A DNA stretch of 64,000 nt from Hymenolepis diminuta (taxonomy: Eukaryota; Platyhelminthes; Cestoda; Cyclophyllidea; Hymenolepididae), in contig CAADRB010000048.1 in assembly GCA_900708905.1 (NCBI GenBank), forward strand, positions 145,925-209,924, read 5' to 3'. The position numbers and the translations under genes are program-made. How positions within the stretch are numbered: position 1 is the first letter of the stretch; every line of letters starts with the position of its first letter. Below the pieces are notes generated by a model. The model saw only the letters and a list, made by a program, of their open reading frames with translations. It was not told the origin of the DNA and did no database searches. Positions 12,185 through 25,900 of this stretch are shown here, in pieces.

Positions 12185-12918
12185 ATATTGAGCTTCGATC
12201 CCTTCATACCTCGGATTAAAGGGTTTCCAGCGACCTCTTTCTTTAGCTAACTCCTCTGTAACGAGCTGCTAACGTGATGATGCGTTTCCATTCATGTAAC
12301 CTAGGCTGCTCAGAATGGTATGTTTCACTTGGAGCTGATCGGCCACCTGGTTAGTCAATGAAATAGCTGTGAGGAAGCTCTGTTCTCAGATAAGAGGGTG
12401 AATAAATTGTTTCCTATTAGTGATTGATGCATTCTCTGTGTTCTCACAAATATGAATATTCATCCACGGCCCTCTACCTTACTTCGGTAAGCAAGTTAAG
12501 TTTTAAAAGGGCAATTTAAAAAGTGCCGTTTTCAGGTGGGTATAAGCGTGGGGAAATGTTCTCCCATTTCCAAAATTCTAATCAATGATACTTGATATTT
12601 ACTAATAATAGTAACTTTTCATATTAGAAATTTTTTTCCATGAAAATATTTGTTTTTCAATGGTACGACCTTGTTTACAGCAATGTTTAACCTCATATCT
12701 AGAGGCCTCACATTGGCTTAAATCGGCATGACTTTCACCTCTGGAGTAAACTATCTTCTTGACCTCAAAGGCAGCTCAGATGACCGCCGTCCTTTTATAA
12801 TCTAATAGCATGCTTACCATGCTGCCGTGTTTTCTGATTTAATTTAAAGATCTATCTATTTATTTATTTTTGGTGAGAATAACAAGATGAAATTTTGGTG
12901 ATTTGTTAAAATTCACAG

Positions 12919-13068
12919 CAAATGGAAGAGCGACTATTAGATGAAAACGCTCGCCTAATTAAAGTAGAATTGAGAAGGAACAAATCTCTCTCAGAGTTCT
13001 CGGAATATGATTTGCGCTGCTTTGTTAGATTATGCAAGCTGGTATTATCCCACTGTTCTGTCCATTAG
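12919..13068 (+). CDS. Orphan coiled-coil-like exon
   Basis: Acceptor AAAATTCACAG ends at 12918. The frame reads QMEERLLDENARLIKVELRR, then a segment rich in Ser and aromatic residues, to a TAG at 13066-13068. An internal GTATTA at 13042 could be a donor. Charged heptad-like spacing and good codon content suggest real coding sequence, but no partner exon was found on the plus strand, and the assembly gap lies 0.7 kb upstream. It could be a terminal exon of a small gene, a pseudogene piece or chance. Confidence 0.3.
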   Translation, partial: QMEERLLDENARLIKVELRRNKSLSEFSEYDLRCFVRLCKLVLSHCSVH

Positions 13069-13391
13069 AAGAAAATTTCGCTATTTTATCCAAACAAACT
13101 GTTTTGCGAATCCAAGGCTGGGAGTAGCACCATCATCTAACCTAAATTTTGGTTAATTCAGATGTATACTTTCTTCTGTAATCAAAAGAATTTAGACTAA
13201 ACGAGATTGGAAAGGTGAAAATGAAGGTCTACCTTCGTTCCTGATAACCAATATTCACTTGTCTTGAAATGACTCCTTTGTCTCGAACATTCTACTGACT
13301 AGTATAAAGTAACTCTGTTTCTTAAGTTTAAATGATGAATATTTATGATTTTTTCAAAAATTCACTTATATACAGCCATATAGTTAAAAAA

Positions 13392-13397
13392 TTTATT
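13392..13397 (-). terminator. Possible poly(A) signal of the RIN-like gene
   Basis: AATAAA on the minus strand about 200 bases past the stop codon at 13599. Weak evidence in AT-rich DNA. Confidence 0.3.
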
Positions 13398-13598
13398 CAG
13401 AAATAAAAAGGAATTAAAACTAGGCATCACTAGGCATCCGTTATAGTTAATGAATAAACAATCTCATCTACAACACGATTCCTCGTTCTAGAGACTTTCA
13501 AGACGATGTTTAGATGTAATTTTAATAATATAAATTACCAAGTGGAGAATCTAACCTCATAAAGTTGCTGACACATATTTACAAACAAAAAATGACAT

Positions 13599-13999
13599 TT
13601 AGATGAGTTTTCCAGCTGTAGGAAGACATTCGAATAAGTTACTGGCATATAGCACAACATCATCGCTCCGACGGCGATAAATGAGAACAAAGCAGGGATT
13701 TCTTCGGCCCAGTGAGCTCCAATCTATGGAAGGTCGTCGTTCTTTATCCTGACCATCTATAAGGCGGCGACGGGAGGGTTTTGGGGACTCTAACCACCTT
13801 AGCGAGGAATCAGAGCTAGCAATCCGCTTACGACGTCGAAACAGGCGTCGAATATTGGACATTTTTGGTGTGGAGGGCTGGGAAGAATTCTCACAGAAAC
13901 TATCAATACTTCCGAGGGAGCCGACGGATGAAGCGCATTCCTCACCATAGTTTTGAGTTAAGAAGGGTTCCAGGTGAAGATTATCGGACATGGGGATAT
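13599..13999 (-). CDS. RIN-like exon 18 (C-terminus)
   Basis: DIPMSDNLHLEPFL, a basic insert RRLFRRRKR, then NPCFVLIYRRR closing the RA fold, and stop at 13599. Confidence 0.85.
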
Positions 14000-16900
14000 C
14001 TAAAAGAAAGCGTATAGCAGGTAAAATCTTCTATTCCAGGCTTCTAATTGAGTAACATTATTACAAACACATACCTGCAGAAGCTGAATGGAAAAATAAG
14101 GTAAAGTCCTTTGAATCGAAGACCGTGAGTTTTAGAGCCAGCATGTTACCTAAAATTAGAAAAGTACAAAGTTTTAAAGAACAATTTGGTAATAGTCGTA
14201 AGAGTCAATTGTTAACATTACTTAATTTGAGTAAAAGGAAGGTATTGAAGGATGACTCCATATGCATTTCAAAAATTGCTGTCTAGGTCATCACTAATCT
14301 CTGGGACTTAGATATCTCGATCTCATAGTGACGTTTGAGGTGTTTGACTCTGCCGCAACCTCAGGAACATTACCGAGCTCACCTGAAATGCTTAATCCTG
14401 CGGTGACCTCAATTTCGCTTCGACAATCATCGTGTATCCTCAAGTGCTTTATCTTAATCAACGGGATAAGTCACTTAATTGGTCCTTGAGTGAGTGGTTC
14501 AATTTCCCCTATCGTTCGCTCTGTTCTCTTTCTTGGAACTGTGGTTATCACTATTAGCCGCTGACTATTAGTCTTAACTCCTAATTTAATGACCTCGATT
14601 CTTGTTACTCCAACAGTATCCTCGAGCCGCTCTTAGGATAAAAGTGCCTTTCGTCAATAGCAGTTAACGTTATTGGGCGAACACTGAGAAGCATTACTCT
14701 CGTGGCCTATGACTTGACCGCTGATATAAATTTCATTCACTGGAATGGTTTTTACTTAAGATAGCCAATAAATTAGTAAAACCTAAAATCTTATTATATA
14801 CTACTTAAATAATTATAAACAACAAAATACATGAACTCTTTAATCAGTGAACCATATATTTTAATCCATTTGGTTGGCTAATCTCTAGGACTTCATTTCC
14901 TGAGCAATAGTAAAGGGAACATATAAAACACTTTTGAAAACTTACATAGCTCCCGTACAGTCAGACTTGATCGTAGGGGAACTTCAAAAGGAATAAGCGT
15001 TTTCTTTGATTCATTCGCTGCAAGAACTACGAAAGATGAACCAGAAAATGATGTTGAACTAGATGTTTTGACACTCCCTTCACGATCTTTCCTATTTCGA
15101 ATCAATTCCTTCCAAGATGGGGGTGAGAAACTACCAGTTGTCAAAGTAACATTAGTGGATCGCTGAAGGGCCTCTTGAATATTGTCCGTGAAAGATCGAC
15201 GAAGTTTGTAAAGATTTGGACTCCATGGGATCTCCTGAAAATGATCAATACTCGTGAAAATAATGGCGACATGAAAATCAAGCCCAATACCGGTATACCT
15301 TCGAAATCTCACCTCTAGTTCTGTTGACTGAATCTGACGTAAGTATAACATTCGTATAGCACTAGCTGGGGACCCACATCTGTTAAAATTGTCAATATAA
15401 CGAAGGAGACAAATAAGATCGGTGAGCCGGCGACATCCTTCGGCGCTGGATGCAAGGCAAGCTGGAGAAATGAGGGCTTCCAAATAAAGCCGATGTACTT
15501 CAATTCGACTGATATCCGAATGTTTGCCTTCTCCTTTCTGATTCCGAGTTTTGGTAGAAATACACTTGGGTGGTTTTAGAAGGTCAGCCAGCGCAAGAAC
15601 AATGGCATACACCGTCAGTTTTGCTGAAACGCAAAGAAACATAAAGTTAAGAATTCTCATTTAAGAAGTAGCTTCCAATAGTTTCCTGTAATTTCCGGTT
15701 CCATCTTGCCCAGTTCTTGCCAATTCTCACTGCATCAAGATTAGAAGCATTTTCTAGCCATTCAAATTGAAAAAAATCCATCCAGAGGACACTATTTTAA
15801 CCCGTAATGCTATTGGCCATTCAGATCGGCAGATACTTCCCAATGAGCCACGATCGAGTTGGAAGGAAAATCGATCCACTATTACAAGTTGAAACTACAA
15901 AAAACTTTACCAGTTGAAAGTTCAAAATGAAACATTTTGGTCAAGCTTTTAATCAATCACCGGAATCCTCATTTCTCTAATCAAATTTTGTTCTCATAGA
16001 AGTTAATAGATACAACCAACTATAATTTTAATGGGATTAATTAATTTTAAATTGCCTAATAACAATAACAGATATTTATGAAAATGGGTGCATGTTAAAA
16101 TCAAAGAGATAGCCAAAACTTGATGAATCAAGTGCTAGTTGGCAAAACTCACTCGTATTAGAAGAATCACTCAGTTGTCCAGACGATAGACTGAAAGAGA
16201 TCTAAGTTGGAAATTCAAGAATTTTCAAGGTCGAATGAGAAAAACTATCTAATCAGTTACTTATATTAATCATACCTGAGAATCAATACGCTGAAATATA
16301 TCAACCAGATGATTGAGTTTATCTGTGGGTCGGAAGGATCTGCTAAGTTGGGCGTATATTCTTTTCACAGGTTCAAAAAGTTGATTTTCTAGCCGTCTTC
16401 TCTCCATCTACATTTTAAAAAATCAATTATGAGAGGAAGATGAGGACAATTTTAATTTTTTGAGATTAAGTCAACTCACTTCGGTAAGATTTGGGATATT
16501 TTGGTATTCTTTCTTCACCACATTTGTGAATTCTTCTGCACTCTCCGGAGAAATTGTTCTATTTAATTGAAAATGAGAAAATTTACTTATCTTTTCTTCC
16601 GGTTAAACATCTGTTTATCATTGAAATTCAAAAAACCGTGCATACCCGTATCCATGTGTTTGCAGATTTTCAATTAATTTTCGATGAAGTGGCCGAAGAA
16701 CAGCCACTTGAATCAGTTCTTCAAGTTCTTGAGCAACATCCAAGTATTGGAGTCCTCGCAGATCTCTTCTCTCCGCATCTATTGCCTCTTGAAGTTCGGT
16801 TTCATGAGATGTTTGGAGAAAATTTGTAACACCATCCATAAATTGGCGGACCTGATTTGACCAAAAGTTTACCTTATTATGAAAGTACGGCTTAGTAGAT

Positions 16901-19900
16901 TGCTAGGTCAACAATATCACATTTATTTTTCGCAATACTGATAAAACACATCCTGCAAGACTGGCCGATTAGTTGTAATATTTTAACTAATTAAGCGATT
17001 TGGGTAAAAATATTTCCTTGTATTACTAGGGGAAATATGTTGGAGAAATTTCATTCCATTTAGGATCACCCGCATTTGGACTGACTATAGTTTGACATGA
17101 GATCTCACGATTGCTTGGACGGGCATACGCAGACAATATAAACAAAACTTGTGTATGGTTAAGTGTGTGTACCATGCAAATATGAAAGAATAACTAATTT
17201 TTCTATGGAAAGATAAATGTAGCTGCAATTTCGAACTGCAACTTCGATTATGAGAGTGGCCCACTTTGAGTTGAATCACTAAATATGAATACTAAGACAA
17301 AACCGAGTTAACCATTTAATTTAATGCTGCCAGAATTCAAAGAAATTAATATTAATGACGTCCTAAATTCATTACCCCTACTTTACCCTGACCCCCTTCC
17401 CCTGCTTCATACTTTATTGAATTGCTTGTCAATCTCCAATTCAGACGCTTTCCTTGATTAAAACTTGTAAAAGTTTCTTTTACTGTACCAATGATAAAAA
17501 TGAAAGTGAAAGTGACATTACGATGGAAGTTATGAAGACCGACCGAACTTGTAAAAGTGGGACAGAACGAGAAACTTGGGAGGCTCACCTAATTTAATGC
17601 CTTTGTGCATTTATGAAGTACTGTCACTCATATCCACTCATTATTGTCTCTATAAAGAATACCGATGGCTTGAGATTTGATATAACTCAAAACAACATCT
17701 TCTGAAGGCTATATTATTGTTGAAGGTGAGATCTCTTAACCGGGGGAGTTTACGGTTGCCCATTATCTTTAAAACAAACGATTTCACGACTGGATTTATG
17801 TTAGAATTGAACTGACGGATTTCACTAAAGCATTTTAATTTACCAATTTCTGATTCATTTAGGTTAACAAGCCGGAAAACTAAAGAAAAGATAGTCAACT
17901 GGAACATAAAAAACGAAGTGAGAGGATTCTAATGATAGATGCTATCCTTTTTATTGATCGAGATGGCTTATTAATAATTTACCTTTATTACAAATAAGTA
18001 CAATTGTCTGACAATTTCAATTTCACGATGATCACATTTCAAAATATACGACACCTTAATGAGATAACATACAAACTCACATTTTGAAGTGTCTTTTGGG
18101 GATTATCTCCAAGTTGTTTGATGGTACAATCAATAAATGTCGAGACATGCTTACAAAACGCAGAGTTCTTATCATTCGCAAGGCTTAAACAGAAAAATAA
18201 ATTATTCATTACTCGATTTTGACTATAGTTAAACAATATATGTCCTAACGTACCCACAAACAAATCTTTCCAAATGCTTTCCAAGTTCAGTGACACTAGA
18301 TCTTGATTCACTTTTCCCCTCTGAAGTATTTGGCGGATCTATTGAAGCCGAGGAAATGCTAGTTGAGGATGGGAGATCGAAGCTGATTTCTTTAGCTTTA
18401 ACTTGTTCCCTTTTATTCCCTATCTCATCATAGACCTGGATTTCGGAGGAAATTGTCTTAACTTTGGATTTGGAAGGATGAGTTGGAATTGGAGGTGTAT
18501 GGAAGGCGAGACTACTTGATGTGGATGTATCGGAAGATAGCTTAACTTCGGCATCTAGGGAATCAGATCAAAATAATTAAATAGACACTTAGATACACAA
18601 TAATTGATGGATTATAAAGGTGTCATCTTACAAACATATTGTTGAGAGGACTGATTCTGAGATGACTCTATACTAGCGGGAGTGGAGATGTCTACACATG
18701 GAGAAGGAACATCTTTCTCTGAAACTCCTTCCAAGATTCTGTCACATGATGGTGAATCATCTCCAATTGTATCATAGGGCTAATAGTAAAAGAATAATTG
18801 GGACAAAATAGAAAAAAATAAATGAAAAACAAGTAAAAACATGGAGTTATCAATCGAGACTATTAAAATATGTCGGGAATAGGGTTATAAAGGGCAGAGT
18901 GATTTCAAAAACTGGTTGGTCAACTTAATAAACTAAACGCCCAAGTTTTCAGTGGTCTAATTTTAAGTATCAATATAAAAAGATACGCAATGTTAGAAAA
19001 ATTATAGTACAACTGGAGAAATGCAAGACTTACTCCTTCTTCACGTGTAGTTGGTTGTGATAGATGCTCTTTCACTTCTCTGTAGGAAGATTCGTCGTCA
19101 AGAGTATTGGGATTATCGCTGAGGATTTCGAAAAATTGTTCATCCCCACTAGAAGTCTAAGTAAAAGAGAGGCAATTATTAGAAACATGCATACTCCAAT
19201 AAATTACTGGTTAGTTTAGAAAAAAGCGCTCATTACCTTGTCATCATTGGCCCTTTCAATTGGATCGATATCCACCTCATTTAATAAAACTGTTGGTAGC
19301 TTGAAAAGACCATTCTTGAGTTGTTTATCATTGATCTCACTTCCCGCTGAATCTCTCAACTCTACTGAATTTGCCCTCAGCGTAGAATCCCGATGTTTTG
19401 ACTGATTTTCATACTCTGAAAGATGACGCTGAAGAGTGGCCCATTTCAGAGGACATGGTGGAGTTGCAGATGAAGAAGAATGATCCGATTGAGGTGGAGG
19501 TAAATCCCAAGGATAGCTGAAGACTGTGCTGGCTCTACTGCTATTACTTGCATTAGAACCTGCGTCAATAAAGTTATTTTCGAAATTAAGAGCATCCGTT
19601 TTTGGTGCGGCAATAAGACTCACTCGAACTGAACTAAAGTCTGTAAACAAAAATGGAATAATAATCACTACTGAATTAATTAAGTAACAAGTACTATAGT
19701 TAAACAGCCATTTATATATATTTACACTTCTTGCAACTGAAATTTGACTACAACACTTAAAATGTTGTTAACTCACAATAAACACTGTAAACATTACAAA
19801 GAAGGCTGGCATAGGCTACCAGTAAATGCAGTTTTATTAAGCCAGGCATTCAGCAGAGAACTGATTTGCAATTAGACAGTCAGTATTCAGGCATGGAGAG

Positions 19901-22900
19901 CTGTAGAAACATGACTTAGGCATTGGGGTCAGGTTAAATCACAGTTAACTATAACGTTATTTAATTTACTAATTACTTAGGTCTTTACTTCCTACATTTT
20001 AGGTCTCACTTTATCCAGATTATGACTCATTCTCAGTCAGTAAACAGTTTATTGTTTCTCTGTATAATTTTATTGTTATTTAATTACAAATATTATAAAC
20101 TTGTCAAAATGATCTAAATGGTAAGATCGTTACTTTTAAGAATTTTGAGTAAATTGCTGAACCCCGAGTTATTACTGAGCTCTGGCTTTGCAGGCTATTT
20201 TAGGAAGTTAATCAGGCTATAACAAGTGGACGGCACATATTATTTACCTTCTCTGACTATTTCTGTTATGCTGATAGTAAAAAAAGGCCATCGATTTCTA
20301 AAGAAGCGATGGCCTGCTCAATATTTTACAAAATATCTGATAGTTTGTCCGTAGAAATAGTAGTTCTTTATGCAAAATTAAGGGTAAAGTGCTTCGTAAT
20401 GCCCTTTTTACATATAATACCACTGTTTCCGGTTCTTCTGTTAAAGATTTACCATTATCTCTTATTACAATTTCTGCTGAAACTCCGGTTTAGATGACCA
20501 GTGAGAACATAATATTGCATCCATCGATCAGAGATAGTGTAAAAGTAACGAACCTTCCACACTCTATGGAACTTTCCATACCTACGATAGTTCCAGCATG
20601 ACTTATCTCCGAGCCAACTGTGCCTAAGCAACAATCAGTCCCAAAATTCTACCAGCCTGATCACCAGACACGTTAAATATGCTGTCTAGAAGGGCATGAA
20701 TAAGGCTGTTGTGATCCTGCCTCCTCCAGAACTCATATATGTCCCACCAAAATCAAGTCTCTAAAATGTCTTGGTCAGTTTAATCATATTCGATCTAAAC
20801 CAAAGCTCGTTTTCCGCCCTAAATGAATGGCAAAGAATCCAAGGAAGTCGTTCTTGGTAAAACTGTTTCTCTCAAATTGAACTGTGTCAAAAGAGGTTGC
20901 GTAAACTGCGGGCAAGGCCATCTTTCAAATCATCAAGATCTTATATGATCTCAAACTAAGGCTGCCTGATCTCACACTGGTTTCAACCTTGCTGGACCCA
21001 CCCGAGGAATCTCTCATCTTATCCTGGTGGATTCATATTCAAAGTGATCTGAGATTATAACCATTAAGTGTACCACAACCGGTACCGTCATTAACAGCCT
21101 TCACTAAGTATTCACCAATCAGGGCATAGAAAAATACATTGTGTTATCCAGTTACCTTCTACTCGATCTGAGGACTCTTGCCGTGGTTTGAATATTTCCC
21201 TTTTACACCCTTCGCCAAATCTCATCGATCTGGATAAACAGCTTGTTGACAGTGTGAAAAAGCAACTACCCATGTCAAAAGGGAAGAAAACAGTGGAAGG
21301 GATTCATAATCCATTAAATTTGAGGTACTGGACGCCTAATGTTGACGTTCAAGTCTGAGTACGCTGTCAAGAAATCTCCGTTCTTGGTACGCAGTTTTAA
21401 TTTCCTAACCGGAAACAAATCCAATAGGGATTTATCAAAACACATTTTACTCCCCCCCCCCCCTCTGCCCTGGAATCTCCTAGGAAACCCTGTTCAGTTA
21501 TTAGCTAGACCATTATTCTGAAAGCTTCAGAAGAATCCGAAAAGATTCAAAGTAGACCGAATGGTCAAATCTATCGATAAACAACTTTCGCCAGGAGGTG
21601 ATGAATAAAAATAATTAATTATTTACTAATATTGCGCACTTGTTACAATGTATTAAGTTGCAGAGCCGTTGCATTCGAGAATGTTGAGTAAATTGCCGAA
21701 TTTGGCTGAATTTCGTGTTATAATTTAGTTCTGGTTTTTGCAGGCTATTTCAGGAGGCTATTTAGGTTATAACAGTTCCACCCCCTCGCCTTCCCTCTGG
21801 TATCAGATACTTACATAATAAACCTGGCTCTGCTACTTAGCCTTTTATAGTTCATCGGTTACGATGAACTGAAAAGATGAAAGGTACGCTTTCTAGTTCT
21901 AATAAACATTAAAACAGGGTTCAGGTAGCCTTTTAACGGCTCTTAGAATATATTTAATTAAACGAGATTGCATCGAACTGCTCTTCTAGACCACTGAACT
22001 CATTGAATTGTTATTCAATTTTGAAACAATAGTTAATTATTATCAATAAGATTGCATAAATAATATTAGGCTCTAAATACCTTTATTGCTGTGATTCTTC
22101 GTGTTTCCACATGCGGTCTCCTTGGACACCTCCCGTTGAATTCTTTTTTCCTCCAGAGGATCCGGTGAACATTGGTGTGATTGAGGTCGAGCAGTGATTT
22201 TCTCCGGTTTTGGCCATTCAGGAGAAGATAAAGAATTCAATGTGTTTGCCGAGTTTGTAGATGAAACAGTGACAGGGCCGTCTTCGTCGAGACCGTCTGT
22301 TCCAACACCGCTTGAACAAGGAGAAGTTGATTTGTCTTCCGGACGAGAAGCCTTATTAATTTTTTCAATGCGAAAAGTTATTAAAATCTATCTTCCGATG
22401 TCTAATATTTAACAGGACTGTACATATCTTCTTCAATTTAATGAAGCCTAATTGGTTGAAATTTTACACACTATAATTATATTATAGAGAAAGAGGATGG
22501 AAAAGGCGCGATATTTATGGGGGTTATCTGCATTATAGAATGACACCTTTACAATGATTTGATAATTTATGTATGTAGGTATTGAATAGGTGATACTGAA
22601 TTAATTATAATCCATTCATTTTAAGGAGTATTCTGATAATAACGGATGCCTAGTTACTCAATTATAAGCACTTTTCTTAGAGCTTAAATCGGGAGAGATT
22701 TAACAAATTCAAAATTCCACTTTTTGATCAAATATCATTGAAAGAGATGAAAGCAAAATCCTTCCTTATGTTCTCCTACATAAGTACAGAGCTGCACAAA
22801 ACTACGAAGTAAATGAAATGAACTAGAGGGAATATGATTTCATGAAATTGATGTTCAACACGCTATAAATTCTTTACATAAAAGAAAAACCATTTTCCCC

Positions 22901-25900
22901 AAAAAATTAATCCTATATGTAAGACTCTTTATTTCCCGCCTTTAAATCCCGCTTCTTTTAAGTCCCTTTTATTCCAATAAATTTATTGACATTACGGTTG
23001 TGAATGGCGTATAATATTAATTGACCTATCGAAAAGGAAACGTGAGTCTTGTGCTGATATGAAGGTTTGGGTTGTTTTGTATTGTGGCATTGTCGGGATG
23101 TATTTACTACTGGTGCAATTTCTTGGGGAATCAAGGAGTCAGTTGCTGCATCCCGGAGGAAAGAGCAGATCATAACACTTTACAACCATTGAAATATGCA
23201 GTCAATTGAGGAGATAAACGTACATTGAAAACCTTATAAATTATTAGAAAAGTGAAATCGAGTTAATGTAATTAATGTGCGTATTTATTTACATATGGTT
23301 CATTTGGAAATTTCTGGTCTGGAGACCATATTCTATATCGTCAAATCCGAAGTTTACCTTATTTGGTAAGTTCCAACGGGTCATACAACGTTTAAGATAT
23401 TGTTAATGATCTAATCCGACGTAAAAATAAATAAAATTATTTAATTTGGTAAATTTAAACAACAAAATGTGATAGATAATCAAACACTATTGCAATAAAA
23501 TGATCTTTATTTTTACGGAATGAAACAGTTTGAATTACAATTTTAATTTAATAACAGGACTTTACAATGGTATCAAAATTTACGTAATAAAATCGCCTAA
23601 TTATAAGGGATATGGTTAATAATATGGTGAAATTGGGAATTACCTGTTTATTTGACTTTAAGAGGGGTTGTGTCCTGAGACGATCCCATTGGACAAAAGG
23701 GTTTTGGCTGATTGGTGAAGTATATTCCTTTTCAATATTTTCATTGATCCTGTAAATAATTTAAAAGGTAAATAATGCATTACGTTTTCCAGTAAATATT
23801 AATTCACTTATATTCAATAATTTAGACAGATTAGGGAGTTTAATTGGTAATTAAAAGTAAGCTGTTAACATTTGTTAATTTCACTCACGACTAAGAAATC
23901 TGTTCAAATGTTTGTTTTCTTCCATTGTTTTCGAGTGAAAAAAAACCCCCCTGGAATTCTGTTGGCTACATAAATAATGACCATGCGTTTCAGCGATGTT
24001 TGTATCTGGAACGCTTATTTCTTACACAAAAAATTTTAAATTGGTAAGAAAGCATTTTATTGAAGGTTTCATTAAAGGAAGAGAAGAGATACTGTTTGAT
24101 TTCAGAAAACGAACAGAAAACAAAATGGCATTAAAATTGGTATTAACACTGGCAACGCCAAAAGGAAGAGGTAGTGATCAGAGGGAATGAGACTTCGCAA
24201 ATTCTGCATATATCAGAGATCGCTGACATAATTGGCCAATTTGGTAATGCATTTTTCCATAATTTAAGACTAGAATCAAATGGAAGGCAACCTAAGCAAA
24301 TCAGTGACCTTACAAGTTTTTCACTAGGACATAAATAAATAAAGGTGGATCGATCGACGTCAGAGCAATTGTACATCTGCTTGAATTGAACTGTAAAACT
24401 GGAATAACATCAAAGCTGGATTAGAACCTCTTGTTCGACATTTGACTTAGTAACTGACGTTACGATTAATGTCTTTCACTATTCTGGCAGTTACATATTG
24501 TATTTTTAGTGTTTGCAGCACAAATTTTAACATGTGACGGAGAATTCCTATCCATACATAATTAAAACAACAACGTGTCACGTTCAGCTTGACGGTTTGG
24601 AAAAAAGTTCTCAAACCACTTGGAAGAAATTGTGTTACAACTCTCATCCTGCACAGAGAAAGTACTCTTCTTCTACACCTCTTTCGATTAGCATTAAATG
24701 AATGGATGTCAGTTAAAATCGAACCAATAATCGGATGTCCATGCTGGTCATTACTCCAGTAGAGTATATAAAAATAAAATTTCCTTCTAATAATGCAATT
24801 AGCTGGGTGATGTAGGTATATTAGAGTTACACTAGCTTTGATGCAGAAATGAATGTTTGGTTGGTGAATCGGGATTTTTATTGCGTTTTCTAAAAAGATT
24901 GGCCAACAACGTGACCAAAATTAACGTGTCAGATACATTTGCCTTACCGTAATTTCGTTAGCACGAATGAACCTGATGGGGGTTTGAAAGAATGATGAAT
25001 ATTCACTAGTCGCAATGACAAAGCCCATTTCAATACTCACTTTGGAAGGAGGAACAACTTTAGGGAACTTCTCTGGTGAAAAACTCCATTTATGCCACCT
25101 TTATTGGCCGGACTAAATTTTTACCTCATTGAAGATGAGAAGTTGGTAATAAAAAAATTGACAATGAGCTTACACCATGAAGTATCTCTGAATAGAAACG
25201 CGCATTATGCCACTCATCTACATACAAGTATGACAATTCATAGTTGATCTTGCTTTCCACAGAATGTGCATCAATGATCTTTGAACCCATAACAACTGAC
25301 ATGACATTATGATTAGACGGATGCGTTTTCAGAAACAATCATTCAATGCTCTCCTAATTGGGGCATCACTTTGTTTGCAGTGCTCTGATCTCAACGTTCG
25401 AATAGTCCCTGAGGTGCGTGATATTATTCGTTAATGAAAATATAGTTTAACTCTTTCTGGAGGTTTTGTCAACCTCCTATTAGGAGTACATTTTGACAAC
25501 CCAAACACACTCATCCTCTGCGGTTATCTTTACAATTTACAAACTGTGAAATAGAGAAAGTGAATTCCGTTCCATTTGTATTAGTCTTAATTCCTGACTT
25601 ACTTAAAGAGACCCAGTTAGCTGAACTATTTTCTAACCTCTAGAAGACAAATGACTTGAGATGCTTCACTTTCTAAAGGTTTAAATTGGAATGAAATGGA
25701 GAAATGAAATTGGAGACAACTGAAATCATCCAAACTTAGCATTAGGTGAAATAGCAAAAAATGCTGAGCGTGCCAAGAAAAACATCTCTAAACAGAGAAA
25801 TTAACTGGAATGAATCGTTTAGAATTTCCGCCCCAGGAGATAAATGCTCGATAGGGAACAGGTGGAGTTCACTTAAGCCTAGGGCAGATATGTGATGTAG

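Larger units (their letters stand above)
19641..22080 (-). other. RIN-like intron 5 carrying transposon relic
   Basis: Contains two copies of a dispersed repeat (about 20145-20350 and 21650-21770) around a degenerate coding relic (20530-21330), plus a 12-C homopolymer at 21452-21463. Confidence 0.5.

Noticed and set aside
16554..16829. Plus-strand 91-codon frame
   Set aside because: Antisense shadow of RIN-like exons 11-12.
22194..22412. Plus-strand 72-codon frame with EDKEFNVFAEFVDE
   Set aside because: It overlaps RIN-like exon 5 on the opposite strand. The minus strand fits splice borders and phases, so this is the shadow.
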